NCBI RefSeq assembly: GCF_000702585.1
Contig: NZ_JNIQ01000001.1
Location: 2,175,001-2,239,000 of the forward strand
From: Exiguobacterium aurantiacum DSM 6208
Lineage (GTDB): Bacteria; Bacillota; Bacilli; Exiguobacteriales; Exiguobacteriaceae
DNA: 64,000 nucleotides
Direction of reading: 5' to 3'
Within the stretch, counting starts at the first letter, position 1. Each line of letters begins with the position of its first letter. Both the position numbers and the translations under genes were made by a program. The notes under the pieces were generated by a model that was not told where the DNA came from, did not search any database, and saw only the letters and a program-made list of their open reading frames with translations. Positions 46,490 to 55,800 of this stretch are shown in pieces.

Positions 46490-47349
46490 CACGCCATCTC
46501 GTGGTCGTCCGGTGTCTCAAGAGAGATCCGGCCGATCTTTTCGTGACGCAATTCATTTAACAACAATTCGCTCGCTTTCTCAAAGTCGACGTAGCCGCCG
46601 CTGATGAGACCGCGTTTCTTGCCAATCTGTTCAAGCAGTTCGACCGCATCCTCCGGCAACTCATCCAGTTTGAAGCGGTCCTTCAACTGTTCCGGGTACC
46701 GCGCCCGGAGCTCGCGCGCCGTGTACAGGGCGATATCGTCCAAGTTCAAGATTTCGTCCTTGATCGCTCCTGTCGCCGCCAGACGATAGCCGACGAGCTG
46801 GTCCTCGAACTTCGGCCACAAAATCCCCGGTGTATCGAGCAGCTCCATCTCGCCGCCTTTCATTTTGATCCATTGCTGGCGCTTCGTCACACCCGGGCGG
46901 TCACCCGTGATGGCGATGTTGCGCCCGGCGAGGCGGTTGATGAGCGTCGACTTCCCGACGTTCGGGATACCGATGATGAGAGCACGGATTGGGCCAGGGT
47001 TACGGCCTTTCTCACGCATCCGGTCGTGCTTCTCTTTCATGAGCTTCTCGGCACCCGTCATGAGCTGCTTCAAGCCTTTGCTGTGCTTCGAGTCGACGGC
47101 GACGACTTCGACGTCGTCACGCTTGAACGCTTTGAGCCAAGCGTCCGTCACGACAGGGTCGGCCATGTCGGCTTTATTGAGCACGATGAGACGCGGCTTG
47201 CCCGCCGTGATCTCATCGACGATCGGGTTTCGGCTCGACTGTGGGACGCGTGCATCGACGAGTTCGATGACGACATCGATCAGCTTGATCTTTTCTGTTA
47301 CTTGTCTTCTTGCTTTGGCCATGTGGCCAGGAAACCATTGAATTGCCAA
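46489..47349 (-). CDS. rbgA: Ribosome biogenesis GTPase RbgA (YlqF)
   Basis: Circularly permuted GTPase needed for late assembly of the 50S subunit. It is 286 residues with the N-terminal [15 protein letters not shown], permuted G4 (LNKADMAD) before the P loop ([17 protein letters not shown]) and G3 (DTPGILWP), and the C-terminal ANTAR-like domain. The start is TTG at 47349, which keeps the conserved N terminus; upstream AAGGTGGTG is a weak ribosome site. lepB lies 12 bases before it. Confidence 0.94.
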   Translation of the reverse strand: MAIQWFPGHMAKARRQVTEKIKLIDVVIELVDARVPQSSRNPIVDEITAGKPRLIVLNKADMADPVVTDAWLKAFKRDDVEVVAVDSKHSKGLKQLMTGAEKLMKEKHDRMREKGRNPGPIRALIIGIPNVGKSTLINRLAGRNIAITGDRPGVTKRQQWIKMKGGEMELLDTPGILWPKFEDQLVGYRLAATGAIKDEILNLDDIALYTARELRARYPEQLKDRFKLDELPEDAVELLEQIGKKRGLISGGYVDFEKASELLLNELRHEKIGRISLETPDDHEMA

Positions 47350-47361
47350 AAAAACACCACC

Positions 47362-47907
47362 TTATTCTTCTACCGTCCCGAAGTCGTCTAGCGGCCAGAA
47401 CACGAAGTTCGTTTTGCCGACGACATCCTCTTTCGAGACGAGACCGATTTCTCGGCTATCTTTCGAGTTTTGTCGATTGTCCCCCATGACGAAGTAATGA
47501 CCGTCTGGGACGACCGACTCGCCCGTCACTTGTTCGAGCGTAAAGTTCTCGGTGAGCGGGAACCCGTTCATTTGGGCGCGGAAGTCATCCAAGTAAGGCT
47601 CCCCGACCGCCTCTCCGTTCAAATAGAGCGTATCGTCACGATATTCAAGCGTGTCGCCAGGGATGGCGATGACGCGTTTGATGTAATCTTTCGATTCGGT
47701 CGCATGGAAGACGATGATGTCCCCGCGATCGAGCTCTCCGATATAGTTCGAGATTTTACTGACGATCATGCGATCGGCATTTTGGAGCGTCGGCATCATC
47801 GATTCTCCTTCGACGATGACAGGTACAAAGATGAACGTTCGGATCACGAACGCGATGACGAGCGCTACAACGATCGCCTTAATCCAACTGAACACTTCTT
47901 TCAACAT
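47362..47907 (-). CDS. lepB: Signal peptidase I
   Basis: Membrane-anchored protease that removes signal peptides from exported proteins, 181 residues. One N-terminal membrane segment (about 8-28) is followed by the Ser region (GESMMPTLQNADRM, Ser near 36), the Lys region (YIKRVIAIPGDTLEY) and the C-terminal GDNRQNSKDSREIG box. It lies between rplS and rbgA. A second-site promoter overlaps the rplS terminator upstream. Confidence 0.96.
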   Translation of the reverse strand: MLKEVFSWIKAIVVALVIAFVIRTFIFVPVIVEGESMMPTLQNADRMIVSKISNYIGELDRGDIIVFHATESKDYIKRVIAIPGDTLEYRDDTLYLNGEAVGEPYLDDFRAQMNGFPLTENFTLEQVTGESVVPDGHYFVMGDNRQNSKDSREIGLVSKEDVVGKTNFVFWPLDDFGTVEE

Positions 47908-47934
47908 GCCTCACTCCTCTATCCGTTTGAACTT

Positions 47935-47963
47935 ATTGTACTAGAAAAAAAGAAGCTTGTCGC
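47935..47963 (-). promoter_or_regulatory. Possible lepB promoter overlapping the rplS terminator
   Basis: GCGACA (47958-47963), 17-base spacer, TACAAT (47935-47940) on the minus strand, 28 bases before lepB. The -10 is strong and the -35 moderate (4 of 6). The -35 lies inside the terminator stem, so the same bases serve both elements. Confidence 0.5.
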
Positions 47964-47976
47964 AAGCGACAAGCTT
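47944..47976 (-). terminator. Intrinsic terminator after rplS
   Basis: A perfect 10-bp stem AAGCTTGTCG with CGACAAGCTT (47953-47976, 4-base loop) is followed by a C then a T7 run on the minus strand. It ends the short rplS transcript 10 bases after the stop. Confidence 0.9.
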
Positions 47977-47986
47977 AATCCCCATC

Positions 47987-48340
47987 TTAACGACGGATTT
48001 CTTTAATACGTGCTGCTTTACCGCGAAGGTTGCGGAGGTAGTAAAGTTTCGCACGGCGGACTTTACCGTAACGAACGACTTCGATTTGCGCGACACGTGG
48101 TGAGTGAAGCGGGAATGCACGCTCAACACCTACGCCGTAAGAGATCTTACGGACTGTGAATGTTTCGCTGATGCCGCCACCTTTACGCTTGATGACTACG
48201 CCTTCGAACATCTGGATACGCTCACGCGTTCCCTCTACGACTTTAACGTGGACACGTACTGTGTCACCAGGACGGAAAGCAGGTACGTCCGATTTGAATT
48301 GTTCTTCTGTGATTTCACGGAACAGTTTTTGTGTGTTCAT
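47987..48340 (-). CDS. rplS: Ribosomal protein L19
   Basis: Large-subunit protein at the interface with the small subunit, 117 residues or so. I start at the ATG at 48340 ([15 protein letters not shown]) with AAGGAGA upstream; an earlier in-frame ATG overlaps the ribosome site. [16 protein letters not shown] and the C-terminal [18 protein letters not shown] are typical. It has its own promoter, leader and terminator, so it is a separate unit after trmD. Confidence 0.97.
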   Translation of the reverse strand: MNTQKLFREITEEQFKSDVPAFRPGDTVRVHVKVVEGTRERIQMFEGVVIKRKGGGISETFTVRKISYGVGVERAFPLHSPRVAQIEVVRYGKVRRAKLYYLRNLRGKAARIKEIRR

Positions 48341-48437
48341 GAATGTATTCTCCTTTTTCTTCAATGTTCATATCTTCATATGCCCAGGCATCCAATAGCG
48401 GAACATCGGTAATCGGCGGGGTTAACCCACATGCTCA
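48341..48437 (-). promoter_or_regulatory. Probable rplS leader RNA (L19-leader-like)
   Basis: The stretch between the rplS promoter and gene holds about 90 transcribed bases rich in complementary G/C blocks, including the palindrome GGGTTAACCC. Bacillales rplS genes often carry the L19 leader, a putative autoregulatory RNA; position and length fit, but I cannot confirm the fold by eye. Confidence 0.4.
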
Positions 48438-48466
48438 AACATAGCATAAATTGTTCAATCGCGCAA
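48438..48466 (-). promoter_or_regulatory. Sigma-A promoter of rplS
   Basis: TTGCGC (48461-48466), 17-base spacer, TATGTT (48438-48443) on the minus strand; a TATGC precedes the -10. The -35 lies inside the last codons of trmD, so rplS can be made independently of trmD. Confidence 0.7.
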
Positions 48467-49171
48467 CGACTCGAGAAACTTTTTATCGGTTTCAGTCAGC
48501 CCGGCTTGCTCGAGCAGCTCGGGACGGCGTCGATGCGTGCGCAACAGCGATTGCTCGCGGCGCCACGTCTCGATTTTCGCATGATTGCCCGACAACAGCA
48601 CGTCCGGCACTTTGAGGCCGCGGAAGTCGGCAGGACGCGTGTAATGCGGGTATTCGAGCAGTCCGGTCGAGAACGAGTCGTCCTCATGGCTCGCCTGGGC
48701 CCCTAACACATCAGGCAACAGACGGACCGTCGCATCGATCATGACCATTGCCGCGAGTTCACCTCCGGTCAAGACGAAGTCCCCGATCGACACTTCGTCT
48801 GTCGCGAGTTCGTCATGGATCCGTTGGTCGAACCCTTCGTAGTGGCCACATAGGAAGATGAGATGCTCTTCCCGGGCCCACTCTTCAGCGACACGTTGGG
48901 TGAACGGTCGGCCCGTAGGCGTCGTGACGATGACACGAGGCCGCGTCTTCTCGATCGCATCGTATGCGTCGAAGATCGGCTGAGGGGTGAGCAGCATGCC
49001 CGCTCCCCCGCCGTACGGATAGTCATCGACTTTCTGGTGCTTGTTCGTCGAATAGTCACGGAAGTTGATGTAGTTCACTTCTAGCTGTCCGAGCGTGCGC
49101 GCCCGTCCGACGATCGAATGGTCGAGCGGGGCGAACATCTCGGGGAAAAGTGTCAAGACATCAATCTTCAT
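48455..49171 (-). CDS. trmD: tRNA (guanine37-N1)-methyltransferase
   Basis: Methylates G37 of tRNAs next to the anticodon and prevents frameshifts; a knotted SPOUT enzyme. The N terminus [13 protein letters not shown] is at the ATG at 49171 (238 residues); a TTG two codons upstream is possible. [19 protein letters not shown] and the [15 protein letters not shown] knot region are clear. It overlaps rimM by 11 bases, so the two are coupled. Confidence 0.96.
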   Translation of the reverse strand: MKIDVLTLFPEMFAPLDHSIVGRARTLGQLEVNYINFRDYSTNKHQKVDDYPYGGGAGMLLTPQPIFDAYDAIEKTRPRVIVTTPTGRPFTQRVAEEWAREEHLIFLCGHYEGFDQRIHDELATDEVSIGDFVLTGGELAAMVMIDATVRLLPDVLGAQASHEDDSFSTGLLEYPHYTRPADFRGLKVPDVLLSGNHAKIETWRREQSLLRTHRRRPELLEQAGLTETDKKFLESLRD

Positions 49172-49676
49172 CGTCAATCATTCCCGGAATCGGGGTGATG
49201 ATGACACGCTTGGCATCCACGTCGATCTCACTGACGACCGACTCGATGTACGGGATGAGCGCGTCCGGTTTATTAGGGCGCTTGATGACCCAGACGTCGT
49301 TCGCGCCTGTCTCGAAGATGTCATCGATGACGCCGATGACGTCCCCGTCGACGACGGCCTCGCAGCCGATGATCTCGTGGTAATAAAACTCATGTTCCGG
49401 AAGCTCATGCACATGCTCGGCATGGACGTACAGCTTCATTCCTTTATACTTCTCGACGAGGTTGATGTTCTCGAACCCTTTGAACGTGACGAGATGGAAC
49501 TGTTTGTGCGGACGATACGTCGTCACTTCAAACGGCATCTTCTTACCATCGACATCGAGATAGAGCGTCGTGCCTTTTTTAAAGCGCTCCTCGGGGAAAT
49601 CGGTGGCGGCGAGCACTTTCAGCTCACCTTTTAATCCGTGCGTGTTGGCAATCTTTCCAACGTATAACCAATCCAT
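49161..49676 (-). CDS. rimM: 16S rRNA processing factor RimM
   Basis: Helps mature the 3' domain of the 30S subunit and binds S19. The ATG at 49676 ([28 protein letters not shown] upstream) gives 171 residues; the long in-frame extension upstream lies in rpsP and is not used. The C-terminal PRC-barrel domain shows DVWVIKR and [10 protein letters not shown] terminator lies between rpsP and this gene, and khpA and ylqD, usual neighbours in Bacillus, are absent. Confidence 0.95.
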   Translation of the reverse strand: MDWLYVGKIANTHGLKGELKVLAATDFPEERFKKGTTLYLDVDGKKMPFEVTTYRPHKQFHLVTFKGFENINLVEKYKGMKLYVHAEHVHELPEHEFYYHEIIGCEAVVDGDVIGVIDDIFETGANDVWVIKRPNKPDALIPYIESVVSEIDVDAKRVIITPIPGMIDDED

Positions 49677-49691
49677 TGTATCCCTCCTCAC

Positions 49692-49723
49692 AAAAATAGG
49701 CCGACCCCATAAAAGGTCGGCCA
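49692..49723 (-). terminator. Intrinsic terminator or attenuator between rpsP and rimM
   Basis: GGCCGACC and GGTCGGCC arms (49699-49706 and 49715-49722) with an 8-base loop, followed by TATTTTT on the minus strand. Only 15 bases separate it from the rimM start, so rimM-trmD must depend on read-through or on a promoter inside rpsP. Confidence 0.85.
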
Positions 49724-49728
49724 CAGCA

Positions 49729-50004
49729 TTACTTCGCGTTTTTCGCGTTGTGGAATTTCTCCATGATCCCTGCTTTAGAGAACAAGTTACGAACTGTGTC
49801 AGATGGCTTAGCGCCGTCTGCCAACCATTTGAGAGCGAGTTCTTCGTTGATGCGAACTTCTGCTTCAGGTTTTGCAACCGGGTTGTAGTGTCCTACTTGC
49901 TCGATGAAACGGCCATCACGTGGTGAACGTGAATCAGCGACAACGATCCGGTAGAAAGGTGATTTTTTTGCGCCCATGCGCTTGAGACGAATTTTAACTG
50001 CCAT
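49729..50004 (-). CDS. rpsP: Ribosomal protein S16
   Basis: Small-subunit protein of 91 residues, with [20 protein letters not shown] and [13 protein letters not shown] at the expected places. A strong promoter lies 45 bases upstream and a terminator directly after it. Confidence 0.98.
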   Translation of the reverse strand: MAVKIRLKRMGAKKSPFYRIVVADSRSPRDGRFIEQVGHYNPVAKPEAEVRINEELALKWLADGAKPSDTVRNLFSKAGIMEKFHNAKNAK

Positions 50005-50048
50005 GGTAATATACCTCCATCATGTGTTTAAGAATTGACAACTTTAAT

Positions 50049-50077
50049 AGTATACTGCTTTTTTGTCCGACTGACAA
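50049..50077 (-). promoter_or_regulatory. Sigma-A promoter of rpsP
   Basis: TTGTCA (50072-50077), 17-base spacer, TATACT (50049-50054) on the minus strand, in the 81-base gap between ffh and rpsP. Confidence 0.87.
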
Positions 50078-50085
50078 AAGTTTTA

Positions 50086-51426
50086 TTAGAAGAACGGAAG
50101 ACCGAGGCCTTTTTTCTTCCCTTTCATTTGTCCTGACATCTGCTTCATCAGCTTCTTCATGTCGTCGAACTGTTTGATGAGGCGGTTCACTTCCTGGATG
50201 GAGCGACCGCTTCCTTTTGCGATTCGCTTACGACGACTCGCGTTGAGCACTTCTGGATGCGCGCGCTCATGCTTCGTCATCGAGCGGATGATCGCTTCGA
50301 CGTGATCGAGTTGTTTCTCGTCGATTTGGACGTTCTTCAACCCTTTCATCTTACCTGCACCAGGTAACATCGAAAGTAACTCATCAATCGGGCCCATGTT
50401 TTTCACTTGACCCAATTGCTCGATAAAATCATCGAACGTGAATGATGCATCGCGCATTTTGCTCTCGAGCTCTTTGGCGGCATCTTGGTCCATCTGTGAC
50501 TCGGCTTTTTCAATGAGCGTGAGCACGTCACCCATTCCGAGAATCCGTGACGCCATGCGTTCCGGATGGAAAGGTTCGAGGGCATCCAACTTTTCACCGA
50601 GACCGACGAATTTGATCGGCGCTCCCGTGACTGCCTTAATTGAAAGGGCTGCCCCACCACGTGTGTCTCCGTCGAGCTTTGTGAGCACGACCCCGGTGAT
50701 CCCGAGCAACTCATTGAAGCTGTCGGCCACGTTGACCGCATCTTGTCCCGTCATCGCATCGACGACGAGGAAGATTTCATTTGGTTTGGCGATCGCTTTC
50801 ACGTTTTCGAGCTCACCCATGAGCGTCTCGTCAATGTGAAGGCGACCAGCCGTATCTATCAACACGAAATCGTGATGATTTGTTTTGGCGTGCTCGAGTG
50901 CTTTCGTCACGATCTCTTCCGGTTTCACTTGGTCGCCAAGTGAGAACACCGGTAGATCGAGCTGTTTGCCGAGCGTCTCGAGCTGCTTGATGGCCGCGGG
51001 GCGATAAATATCGGCCGCGACGAGAAGCGGACTCCGGTTATGCTTTTTGCGAATCAAGTTCGCTAGCTTGCCGGTCGTCGTCGTCTTACCCGCACCTTGT
51101 AATCCGACCATCATGACGACCGTCGGCGGTTTCGAGCTAAAGGTGATCGGGACGACATCGCTACCCATCAAAGTCGTTAACTCTTCGTGAACGATTTTGA
51201 CGACTTGTTGTCCTGGCGTCAACGATTTCATGACGTCTTGGCCGATGGCCCGTTCTTTCACGTCGTTGACGAACTGTTTGACGACTTTGAAGTTGACATC
51301 GGCTTCAAGGAGCGCGAGGCGAACTTCACGCATCATCTCTTTGACATCAGCCTCGGAGATTTTTCCTTTGCCGCGCATCTTCGCAAGTGACGCCTGCAAT
51401 CGTTCTGATAATCCTTCAAATGCCAT
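50086..51426 (-). CDS. ffh: Signal recognition particle protein Ffh
   Basis: GTPase that binds signal peptides and SRP RNA and docks with FtsY. It is 446 residues: N domain, G domain with P loop GLQGAGKTTTTGKLA, DTAGRLHIDE and TKLDGDTRGG, then the Met-rich M domain (from about 300) ending in a Met/Gly/Lys-rich tail. It lies 11 bases after ylxM, its usual upstream partner. Confidence 0.98.
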   Translation of the reverse strand: MAFEGLSERLQASLAKMRGKGKISEADVKEMMREVRLALLEADVNFKVVKQFVNDVKERAIGQDVMKSLTPGQQVVKIVHEELTTLMGSDVVPITFSSKPPTVVMMVGLQGAGKTTTTGKLANLIRKKHNRSPLLVAADIYRPAAIKQLETLGKQLDLPVFSLGDQVKPEEIVTKALEHAKTNHHDFVLIDTAGRLHIDETLMGELENVKAIAKPNEIFLVVDAMTGQDAVNVADSFNELLGITGVVLTKLDGDTRGGAALSIKAVTGAPIKFVGLGEKLDALEPFHPERMASRILGMGDVLTLIEKAESQMDQDAAKELESKMRDASFTFDDFIEQLGQVKNMGPIDELLSMLPGAGKMKGLKNVQIDEKQLDHVEAIIRSMTKHERAHPEVLNASRRKRIAKGSGRSIQEVNRLIKQFDDMKKLMKQMSGQMKGKKKGLGLPFF

Positions 51427-51437
51427 GCTTCAGCCCC

Positions 51438-51761
51438 CTACTCTAAATTCTCAAGCGCCGAAATCGTCTCCGTCGCGTCGGGCGAAAGCTCGACTTGACG
51501 TTTGAGCGTCTGGAGCAGAAGTTGGCGCTGTTCGTATTTCGTGAACAAGCCTAATTTCTCCTCGTACTGCTCGAGCATCGTTTCAGTACGCTTTATGTTA
51601 TCGTAGACCGCTTGACGGCTGACTTCGAACTCTTCCGCAATCTCTCCGAGCGAAAAGTCATCTAGGTAATAAAGAGACATATAGTTGCGCTGTTTCGGCG
51701 TGAGAAGCGCTTGATAAAAATCGAACAAATAGTTCATTCGATTCGTTTTTTCGAGCGACAT
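51438..51761 (-). CDS. ylxM: YlxM family helix-turn-helix protein (UPF0122)
   Basis: A 107-residue protein with a sigma-4-like helix-turn-helix ([20 protein letters not shown], about 40-60). The start is the ATG at 51761 with GGAGG eight bases upstream. It is always found before ffh in Firmicutes and in streptococci is an accessory SRP factor that stimulates GTPase activity. It is the first gene of ylxM-ffh, under a consensus promoter. Confidence 0.93.
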   Translation of the reverse strand: MSLEKTNRMNYLFDFYQALLTPKQRNYMSLYYLDDFSLGEIAEEFEVSRQAVYDNIKRTETMLEQYEEKLGLFTKYEQRQLLLQTLKRQVELSPDATETISALENLE

Positions 51762-51806
51762 CCGTTCCACCTCCACATGTTAAGTGAAATCCCTTTACAA
51801 CTACCA

Positions 51807-51835
51807 ATAGTACAGCCGTCCTAACCTCTTGTCAA
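51807..51835 (-). promoter_or_regulatory. Sigma-A promoter of ylxM-ffh
   Basis: Consensus TTGACA (51830-51835), 17-base spacer, TACTAT (51807-51812) on the minus strand, 22 bases after the ftsY stop. No terminator is seen between ftsY and this promoter. Confidence 0.87.
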
Positions 51836-51857
51836 GTTTTTTTCTTAACAGTGAAAG

Positions 51858-52859
51858 TTAGGCGAGGTCATCGTTTCGTTGTTCTTTTTCTTCAAATACG
51901 TCGCCGAATAGTCCGAGCACGAACTGTTCCGGGTCGAACGGTTGTAAATCATCAATCTTCTCGCCGAGACCGACGTATTTGACCGGGATATCGAGCTCGT
52001 TTCGGATTGCGAGCACGATGCCGCCTTTGGCCGTCCCGTCGAGTTTCGTCAAGACGATTCCGCTCACGTTCGTCGCTTCTTGGAACGCTTTCGCTTGCAT
52101 CATCGCGTTCTGCCCCGTCGTCGCGTCAAGTGCAAGGAGCACCTCGTGCGGTCCGTTCGGGACTTCCCGTTCGATGACACGCTTCACTTTCTCAAGTTCT
52201 TTCATCAAGTTGACCTTGTTTTGAAGACGGCCCGCCGTGTCACAGATGAGGACGTCGACCCCGCGCGACTTCGCCGCCTGGACGGCATCGAAGACGACAG
52301 CGGCCGGATCAGACCCTTCCGCCTGCCGGATGACCGGGACGCCGGCCCGTTCGCCCCATACTTGGAGTTGGTCGATCGCCCCGGCCCGGAACGTGTCGCC
52401 TGCCGCGAGCATGACCGAACGCCCTTCAGATTTTAATTGATGGGCGAGCTTCCCGATCGTCGTCGTTTTCCCGACCCCGTTCACGCCGACGAACAAGATG
52501 ACGGTCAACCCGTCTTGCATGTTCAACTCCCGTTCCGCCTCGTCTTCTTGAAGTCGTTTTGCCACGACTTCGACGAGCGCGTCACGGACGCTCTCAGGGT
52601 CCCGTAAGTTGCGGCGCTTCACTTCCTCTTTTAAATCTTCGACGAGGTCCATCGTCGTCGTCACACCGACGTCCGCTTGGATGAGCAAGTCTTCGAGTTC
52701 GTCGAAGAAATCCTCATCGACTTCTCGGAAGCGGTAGACGAGATCGTTGACGGCGCTCGCGAACCCGTCGCGCGTCTTCGTCAATCCGTCCGTAAATTTT
52801 TGGGACACTTCTTGTGTCGAGGTCGTCAATTTATCTTTTAATTTTTTAAAAAAACTCAA
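51858..52859 (-). CDS. ftsY: Signal recognition particle receptor FtsY
   Basis: Membrane-associated GTPase that receives SRP-ribosome complexes. It is 333 residues, starting with a TTG at 52859 (SFFKKLKDKL, GGAGG seven bases upstream) that overlaps the smc stop by 4 bases. The N terminus is a short amphipathic helix; the NG domain shows VGVNGVGKTTTIGKLA, CDTAGRLQNK and TKLDGTAKGG. The acidic A domain of E. coli FtsY is absent, as in Bacillus. Confidence 0.97.
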   Translation of the reverse strand: MSFFKKLKDKLTTSTQEVSQKFTDGLTKTRDGFASAVNDLVYRFREVDEDFFDELEDLLIQADVGVTTTMDLVEDLKEEVKRRNLRDPESVRDALVEVVAKRLQEDEAERELNMQDGLTVILFVGVNGVGKTTTIGKLAHQLKSEGRSVMLAAGDTFRAGAIDQLQVWGERAGVPVIRQAEGSDPAAVVFDAVQAAKSRGVDVLICDTAGRLQNKVNLMKELEKVKRVIEREVPNGPHEVLLALDATTGQNAMMQAKAFQEATNVSGIVLTKLDGTAKGGIVLAIRNELDIPVKYVGLGEKIDDLQPFDPEQFVLGLFGDVFEEKEQRNDDLA

Positions 52860-55800
52860 GTCAATTCCTCCATCTCTTGTTCCGTCTCGACGACGCGCTT
52901 CGCTTCGGCCAACTCGACCGAAAGCACCTCGGAGACCCCGTTTTGTTGCATCGTCACACCGTACAGCATGTCAGCCGCCTCCATCGTCCCTTTGCGGTGG
53001 GTGATGATGACGAACTGGGTGTCGATCGACAGCGTCCGCACATACTCGCCGAAGCGATGGACGTTCGCCTCGTCGAGTGCCGCCTCGACTTCATCGAGGA
53101 CACAAAACGGTACCGGGCGCGTCTTCAAGATGGCAAATAGTAAGGCAATCGCCGTCAGTGCCCGCTCCCCGCCTGACAACAGGCTGAGCGTCTGCAATTT
53201 CTTCCCTGGCGGTTTCGCTACGATATCGATTCCCGTATTGAGAAGATCGCCATCGTCAGTCAATTTCAAATCGGCCTCACCGCCACCGAACAGCTCTTTG
53301 AACGTCTGTTTGAAGTGGTTCCGGACCGACGTGTACGTCTCATTGAACAGGCGCGTCACTTCGCGGTCCATCTCCGAGATGATCTCGTACAAGTCTTCTT
53401 TGGCGCTCACGAGGTCATCGCGTTGCTCCGATAAGAACGTGAAACGTTCGTTGACGATGTCGAACTCTTCAATCGCGTTCACGTTCACCGGCCCGATCTC
53501 CTCGATTTGACGGACGAGCAGCTTGAACTCCTCGCGCGCTTCGTCGAGCGGCAAATCGAGCGCCGGAAGGAGCTCAAAGACGAGTCCCCGTTCCTCGAGC
53601 GCGTCGAGCTTCCACTGCCGTTTCAACTCGAGCTCATTCAGCATCGTCTCGGCTTTCCGTACTTCCGCGTCGAGGCGACGCAATAGGTCTGATGCCTGTT
53701 GCTCCCGTTGACGAAGGATGCGATGCGACTCTTCTTGCGCCTTCAGTCCGATCGTCTCCTTGTCGAGCTGTCGTTTGAGCGTCTCCATTTGCATCGTGGC
53801 CGCCTCATGGCTGACACGCAATTCGGCCGATGAGATGACTTTCCCGCTCGCGAGACGGCCGAGCTCGGCCTCGATCTGCCCGAGCCGGGTGACGAGTTTC
53901 AGACGTTCATCTTCTAGCCGCTCGGCTTCGGCCTCGACCCGTTCCACTTCGAGCGTGTGCCGCTGTCGGTCGAGCTCGTTTTGACGCAGCGTCTCACGCA
54001 GTTCATCGGTCGTTTCGGCACCTCTTGCCTGTTCGACACGAAGCGATTCGAGTTCTTTCCGGAGCGCCTTCTCTTTCGTCGAGGTCGTCGCGATTTCTTC
54101 GGCGAGACGAGCGAGTTCTGCTGTCGACGACTCAATCGTCTTCGTATAACGATTCATCTCGTGGTCAAACAGTTCTAGCTGTGCCTTTGCGTCTTGACTG
54201 ACGCGTTCAAGTTCACGATACGCCGCCTCACGTTCTCGAAGAGCGGTCTCGTTGTTTCGTTTCTCCGCCCGCAACGTCTGCAGTTCCGTCTCCAGGCGTC
54301 CGAGTGCCTCCGTATACTCGGTCACGCGCAACTGTTGCTCGTGAAGCATGGCGAGCCCTTGCGTGAGACCTTGTTTCAAATCATCGAGTTCACGTGACTG
54401 GGTGAACAAGGCGACCCCTTGTTTCCGGCTCCCACCGGTCATCGAACCGCCGACGTTGACGATGTCACCGTCTAACGTGACGATCCGGTAACGATATCCG
54501 GTCGTCTGGGCGATCCGGTTCGCGACTTCAAGCGTCTTGGCGACGATGACCGCCCCGAGAAGCGATCGTTTCAACTTTTCATACGTCGCTTCCGTCGAGA
54601 CGAGGTCGGATGCGACCCCGATGAACCCGTCCATCGCTTCAAGCCGATGGACGACTTCAGACGGGACGAAACGCTCCTTGACGGTCGTCATCGGAACGAA
54701 CGTCGCCCGGCCGGCACTCGCCCTCCGCAGCTTGTCGATCTCGCGGCGCCCGACCGACTCATCTGTGACGACGATATGTTGTTGCGTCTGACCGAGCGCC
54801 GTCTCGATGGCGGCCTCGTATGTCGGGAGCACCTGGATCAGTTCCGCCACGGCACCGAGCACACCGGGACCGCGGTCTTTCAAGACGAATTTGACCGCAT
54901 GGAAGTATCCCTCATACGATTGTTTCATCCGTTCAAGCATGTCGATCCGGTCTTCGGTCTTTTGGCGGCGCCGGTCAAGGTCATGATACGACTGTTCCGC
55001 CCGCGTCAATTTGTCACGCAGCGTTGCCGCCTCGGCCGTCAACTCGTCTTCACGCTCGAGCAGTTGCTGCCACGTGGCACGTGACGCGTCGAGGCGTGCT
55101 CGTTCGCTGTCGAGCGCTTCCGTCTGCTCCGACCGGACGTCCAGACGATCTTTGTTTTCCCGCAACAACCGTTCCGTCGCTTCTTTTGCCTGTTCGATAT
55201 CCCGCTCTTCGCGCTTCTGTTGATTCGTGAGCGTCGCACGCGTCGTCGCGAGCTCGAACGCCTCGCTCTGGAGCGAGTCGATTTCCGCGTCGAAATCACG
55301 CGATGCGGCCTCGAGCTTTTTGTCGAGTTCGCTTCGCGCCGACTCGACCGTTTCGAGCGCCGCACGTTTTGATGCCAAGTCAGTCCGTGCCGCCTGGAGC
55401 CGAGCATCTAACTGCTCCAGTTCGCCTGACGACTCTTCTTGTTGCCGTTCGAGACGTTCCTTCGTCTCGGCACCGTGTTCTTCACGAGCTTTCGCCAAAT
55501 TGATCTCACCGACGAGCCGTTCGAGCTCGGTCGCTTGCGTCCGCTCTTGTTGATGGAGCGCCTCGAGCTCTTCCCGTTTGTTTACGAGCGTCGTCTCGAG
55601 CTCGGTCCGTTCGCCGACGATCGCCTCGAGCACGGTGTTTTGTCTCGCCTTTTCGCCCGTCGCCGTCTCGAGCCCGGTGCGGCTAGCGGCCAAGTTTTCA
55701 CCGAGCTCGGCAATCTCGGCTCCGAGTATGCCCGTCTCGAGCTCATCGTGACGGGCTTTCGCGACTTGGTACTCTCGTGCGAGCGCAGCTTGCTCACGGA

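Noticed and set aside
49677-49877. N-terminal extension of RimM by 67 residues
   Set aside because: The extension overlaps rpsP in another frame and crosses the terminator; the ATG at 49676 has a strong ribosome site and matches the family N terminus.
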